64,000 nt of DNA from Sphingobacteriales bacterium 44-15 (GTDB lineage: Bacteria; Bacteroidota; Bacteroidia; Chitinophagales; Chitinophagaceae): NCBI GenBank assembly GCA_001899685.1, contig MKWG01000046.1, positions 234,306 to 298,305 on the forward strand, read 5' to 3'. Each line of letters starts with the position of its first letter. Positions within the stretch are counted from its first letter, which is position 1. The notes beneath the pieces are model-generated. The model made no database searches and was not told the origin of the DNA. It worked only from the letters and a program-made list of their open reading frames with translations. The position numbers and the translations under genes are program-made. Shown here in pieces: positions 61,837-64,000 of the stretch.

Positions 61837-63333
61837 TTGATAGGCGATGTATCTGAGAGCATAACCCGGATCAACTGGACGGTATATGGCAAGATAGCGA
61901 GCATTACCAAAAGTGGCAATACCATGAGCTACGGGTATGATGCCGGCAGTAACCGTATAACCAAAAAAACAAGCTCCACCAGGGAAGATTACTACGTGAG
62001 AGACGCCCAGAGCCTGTCCCGCCAACGGCGGAGGAATGTATTATCTTTGTATAGCTACGACAACAGTTCTTTTACATGGGCGGAGCAGCATCTTTACGGC
62101 AGCAGTCGTTTGGGCATGGTAACCCCGGGGCTGACCATACAGAGCAGCACACCACTGGCTAATGCGAATTACAATTTCACGGGTGCCCCCATAACGAACG
62201 GCACGGAGGGCAAACGTATTTACGAGCTAACGAATCATTTAGGCAATGTGATGGTAACGATCAGCGACCGGAAGACAGGAGTGGATGAGAACGGCGATGC
62301 TGTAATAGATTATTACAAGGCGGAGGTATTGACCGCCCAGGATTATTATGCTTTTGGGATGATGATGCCCGGAAGGACGTATTCCAATGCAGGGGCGAAG
62401 TATAAGTATGGATTTAATGGAAAAGAAAATGATAACGAAGTGAAGGGCGATGGAAATCAGCAGGACTATGGGATGAGAATTTATGATCCGAGGCTGGGGA
62501 GGTTTTTGAGTGTGGATCCATTGGCAAAAAACTATCCGGAACTTACTCCTTATCAATTTGCATCAAATCGTCCTATTGATGGGGTTGATTTGGATGGACT
62601 GGAATACTATTCGGCAGCAGATTGGGTAAAAAAATATATTGCTGATTACAGTATTCAATTTACCTCATCTTATGAGGCTCCACCAACATTTAAGAGGTTA
62701 CGTCAACCCAATTGGAAAGAGATAATCGGAAAACAAATGTATTGTGCTACCTCTACCGCACTTGCATATGCACAAGCAAATCCTAAAGTTGCCCAAGTTT
62801 TACAGCAAACTGGTTACCAAACTAATCGATCACTTCAAATGGAATATTTCCAAAAAGGAAATAAATATGCATCTTTCATAAAACCAGGAAATTTTAATAA
62901 AGCTGATAGAGGCGACCTGCTTTTTTTGCAAGAGCCAGGAAAGGTTGGACAGGCGGGCACAGGGCATGTAGCGATATTGGCCTCAAGTACAAGAGATAAA
63001 GGAAATGGAAGTTTTACCGTAAATGTATATTCGACAAATGCAGGTAATTCTAATATACCCGATAGGGTTGGAACATTTGGAGAGGCTATTTACTTATTTA
63101 ACAAGAATGATAAAGGAGAAACACAATTAGTTACTAAATACTGGTGGGACTATGATTATAAAGTTTATCGTTCCCAGGACATGCGATCCGAAAATCTGAT
63201 TTTACAAGGCTTTGGTAGAGTTAAAGAGCATGAAATAATGAATAGTTCAACCACCACTAGAAATACGTCTAATAACGATAATAATGCTGGTAAAAATAAT
63301 AGGTCTACAAATAACACTAATAGTAATGAATAA
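61837..63333 (+). CDS. Orphan Rhs C-terminal cassette with NlpC/P60-CHAP-like hydrolase tip
   Basis: About 498 codons with no ATG at the homologous start (frame opens at a TTG, 61837), so it is probably unexpressed unless recombined. It repeats the Rhs core to YDPRLGRFLSVDP, including seven extra residues from a 22-nt palindrome that keep the frame. The tip has MYCATSTALAYAQ (Cys303 by this numbering) and, about 74 residues later, TGHVAILAS (His377), the Cys/His pair arrangement of NlpC/P60 or CHAP cell-wall hydrolases, plus a Ser/Asn/Thr-rich tail. It likely cuts peptidoglycan. Its immunity candidate overlaps its last 8 bases. Confidence 0.78.
   Translation: MIGDVSESITRINWTVYGKIASITKSGNTMSYGYDAGSNRITKKTSSTREDYYVRDAQSLSRQRRRNVLSLYSYDNSSFTWAEQHLYGSSRLGMVTPGLTIQSSTPLANANYNFTGAPITNGTEGKRIYELTNHLGNVMVTISDRKTGVDENGDAVIDYYKAEVLTAQDYYAFGMMMPGRTYSNAGAKYKYGFNGKENDNEVKGDGNQQDYGMRIYDPRLGRFLSVDPLAKNYPELTPYQFASNRPIDGVDLDGLEYYSAADWVKKYIADYSIQFTSSYEAPPTFKRLRQPNWKEIIGKQMYCATSTALAYAQANPKVAQVLQQTGYQTNRSLQMEYFQKGNKYASFIKPGNFNKADRGDLLFLQEPGKVGQAGTGHVAILASSTRDKGNGSFTVNVYSTNAGNSNIPDRVGTFGEAIYLFNKNDKGETQLVTKYWWDYDYKVYRSQDMRSENLILQGFGRVKEHEIMNSSTTTRNTSNNDNNAGKNNRSTNNTNSNE
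61840..62519 (+). repeat. Rhs-core DNA repeat, copy R3 (orphan)
   Basis: About 680 bp almost identical to R1 and R2, beginning at ATAGGCGATGTATCTGAGAG and ending at the GTGGATCC shared with R2. Upstream of 61840 the identity stops. It holds the same palindromic insertion as R2, but in frame. Confidence 0.88.
62011..62032. repeat. Palindromic mini-insertion in orphan core R3
   Basis: A 22-nt version of the 59877-59899 insertion, one base shorter. It adds seven residues (SLSRQRR-type) between DAQ and the following NVLSLYSYDN-type core and keeps the frame open. Confidence 0.8.
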
Positions 63334-63922
63334 ACTACAAAAACTCAGAATCATTAGCTTGATTACAATAATTGTTCTTTTCATTTTGAATTGCAAACCA
63401 AAAGAAAAGTCCAATTATAGTGTTACCAGTTATAACGATAGTATTTATACAGATATAGAAGATTATTTTTTGAAGAAGAAATGGAATTTTCCTATTGAGA
63501 TTATAGACTCAACATTATCTACGAAATATTATCTCGCACATAATTCGCCTATTGATATACCTATCACTTATAAGAACGACATAGATAAAATCTCGGGCAT
63601 ATATAATGATTTTTGGAAAATAAAGAATCTCTTAAGGGGAACATTAACAGATAGTTTAAATCCTAATAAACAAGGGTTTACTGTGTCTGAGCCGACCATT
63701 ATTATAGATACTTCCGTATTTGGTTCTATGAAAGAACCAAAATTTTATTTGTTTTTTGCTTTGTCAGCCTATAAAATAAATGTAGATACTACAAGTCATG
63801 GAATTCCATGTGAAAATTGCATTCTAGAAGAAAATGGAAAAATTGTGAGGTATCCTAACGGATTATTTTTTGAGCTAAACGAAACAAAAGATAGCCTGAT
63901 TTTCTCTAGATGGGATTTATAG
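63326..63922 (+). CDS. Lipoprotein immunity-protein candidate for the hydrolase tip
   Basis: Not recognised. 198 residues from the ATG at 63326, which overlaps the toxin's last 8 bases; this start is chosen because it leads into a signal peptide with lipobox ILNCKPK (Cys about 23). The mature part is AT-rich in composition and contains a CENCILEENG loop. As a periplasm-facing lipoprotein it could shield the wall from the NlpC/P60-like tip. The assignment is by position and localisation, not by family. Confidence 0.72.
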   Translation: MNKLQKLRIISLITIIVLFILNCKPKEKSNYSVTSYNDSIYTDIEDYFLKKKWNFPIEIIDSTLSTKYYLAHNSPIDIPITYKNDIDKISGIYNDFWKIKNLLRGTLTDSLNPNKQGFTVSEPTIIIDTSVFGSMKEPKFYLFFALSAYKINVDTTSHGIPCENCILEENGKIVRYPNGLFFELNETKDSLIFSRWDL

Positions 63923-64000
63923 AATAATATTGTAAGCTCCCCATATTTTAGTGCCAGGTTTAGTTAGAGTTTTCAAATGTAGCATTGTTTTGGTTTCCCG

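Noticed and set aside
61837..63333. Treating orphan cassette R3 as an ordinary stand-alone gene
   Set aside because: It begins in the middle of the Rhs core at a TTG, with no signal peptide and no start-like context, so expression on its own is doubtful.
36390..63922. Type VI or type IX secretion genes or sorting domains with the Rhs locus
   Set aside because: No VgrG, PAAR, Tss or Por-like genes, and no type IX C-terminal domain at the ends of the giants, so neither route can be claimed.
1..64000. CRISPR arrays, tRNA or rRNA genes
   Set aside because: No regularly spaced direct repeats, and no tRNA- or rRNA-like segments were noticed by eye on either strand.

Overview
The window comes from a member of the Bacteroidota, most likely a Chitinophagaceae-type soil or freshwater bacterium. 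The evidence is paired SusC/SusD genes, many short lipoproteins with an SxC or GC lipobox directly after the signal peptide, TonB-linked barrels with carboxypeptidase-like N-terminal domains, very weak Shine-Dalgarno sequences, one TTG/TAnnTTTG promoter, and giant secreted Rhs/YD proteins with no type VI secretion genes. No rRNA, tRNA or CRISPR array was seen.

Layout. 1-5949 (minus strand) is a tripartite RND efflux operon, small membrane protein - TolC-like - RND pump - adaptor, with the adaptor cut by the window edge. 6140-13337 holds ordinary genes: a secreted protein, Hsp20, a bacilliredoxin, an Lgt-family enzyme, a TonB-type barrel and a small conserved protein. 13551-17557 (minus) carries a large lipoprotein and an outer-membrane protein with internal repeats. 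17826-20308 is an ECF-like sigma factor, a small secreted protein and a GNAT-like protein. 20699-34692 is a SusCD-type locus: SusC-SusD-SusC-SusD, a fasciclin lipoprotein, a surface lipoprotein, an alkaline-phosphatase-fold/LamG protein that appears to have lost its metal ligands, a small lipoprotein and an Ig-like/LamG lipoprotein. It ends at a hairpin terminator and contains no recognisable glycoside hydrolase.

34860-36389 is a gene graveyard. The 3' part of a family 6 (ABO-like) glycosyltransferase gene carries a nonsense mutation and a 135-bp inverted-repeat element with a 9-bp target duplication. It abuts a DNA polymerase IV (dinB) C-terminal remnant. A second copy of the element, 103 bp long with an 8-bp duplication, lies at 17665-17767. 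About 0.8 kb of AT-rich non-coding DNA follows.

36390-63922 (all plus strand) is the most interesting region: a Bacteroidota Rhs polymorphic-toxin island. It starts with a predicted outer-membrane barrel, a secreted beta-domain protein, a lipoprotein, a 2193-residue YD/SpvB-like giant and a 250-residue accessory protein. Next comes a roughly 2900-residue Rhs protein ending in a metzincin-like (HExxHxxxxxH) toxin tip, with a secreted immunity candidate. Downstream lie a broken secreted gene, a lipoprotein, an S74 (tail-fibre chaperone) protein, and two orphan Rhs C-terminal cassettes that repeat the Rhs core at the DNA level and carry new tips. One tip resembles an RNase with a cytosolic immunity candidate; the other resembles an NlpC/P60-CHAP hydrolase with a lipoprotein immunity candidate. 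The predicted location of each immunity protein fits the predicted site of toxin action. A 22-23 nt palindromic insertion sits at the same codon in both orphan cores and breaks the frame in one of them.

All functions are inferred by reading sequence; no database search was run.
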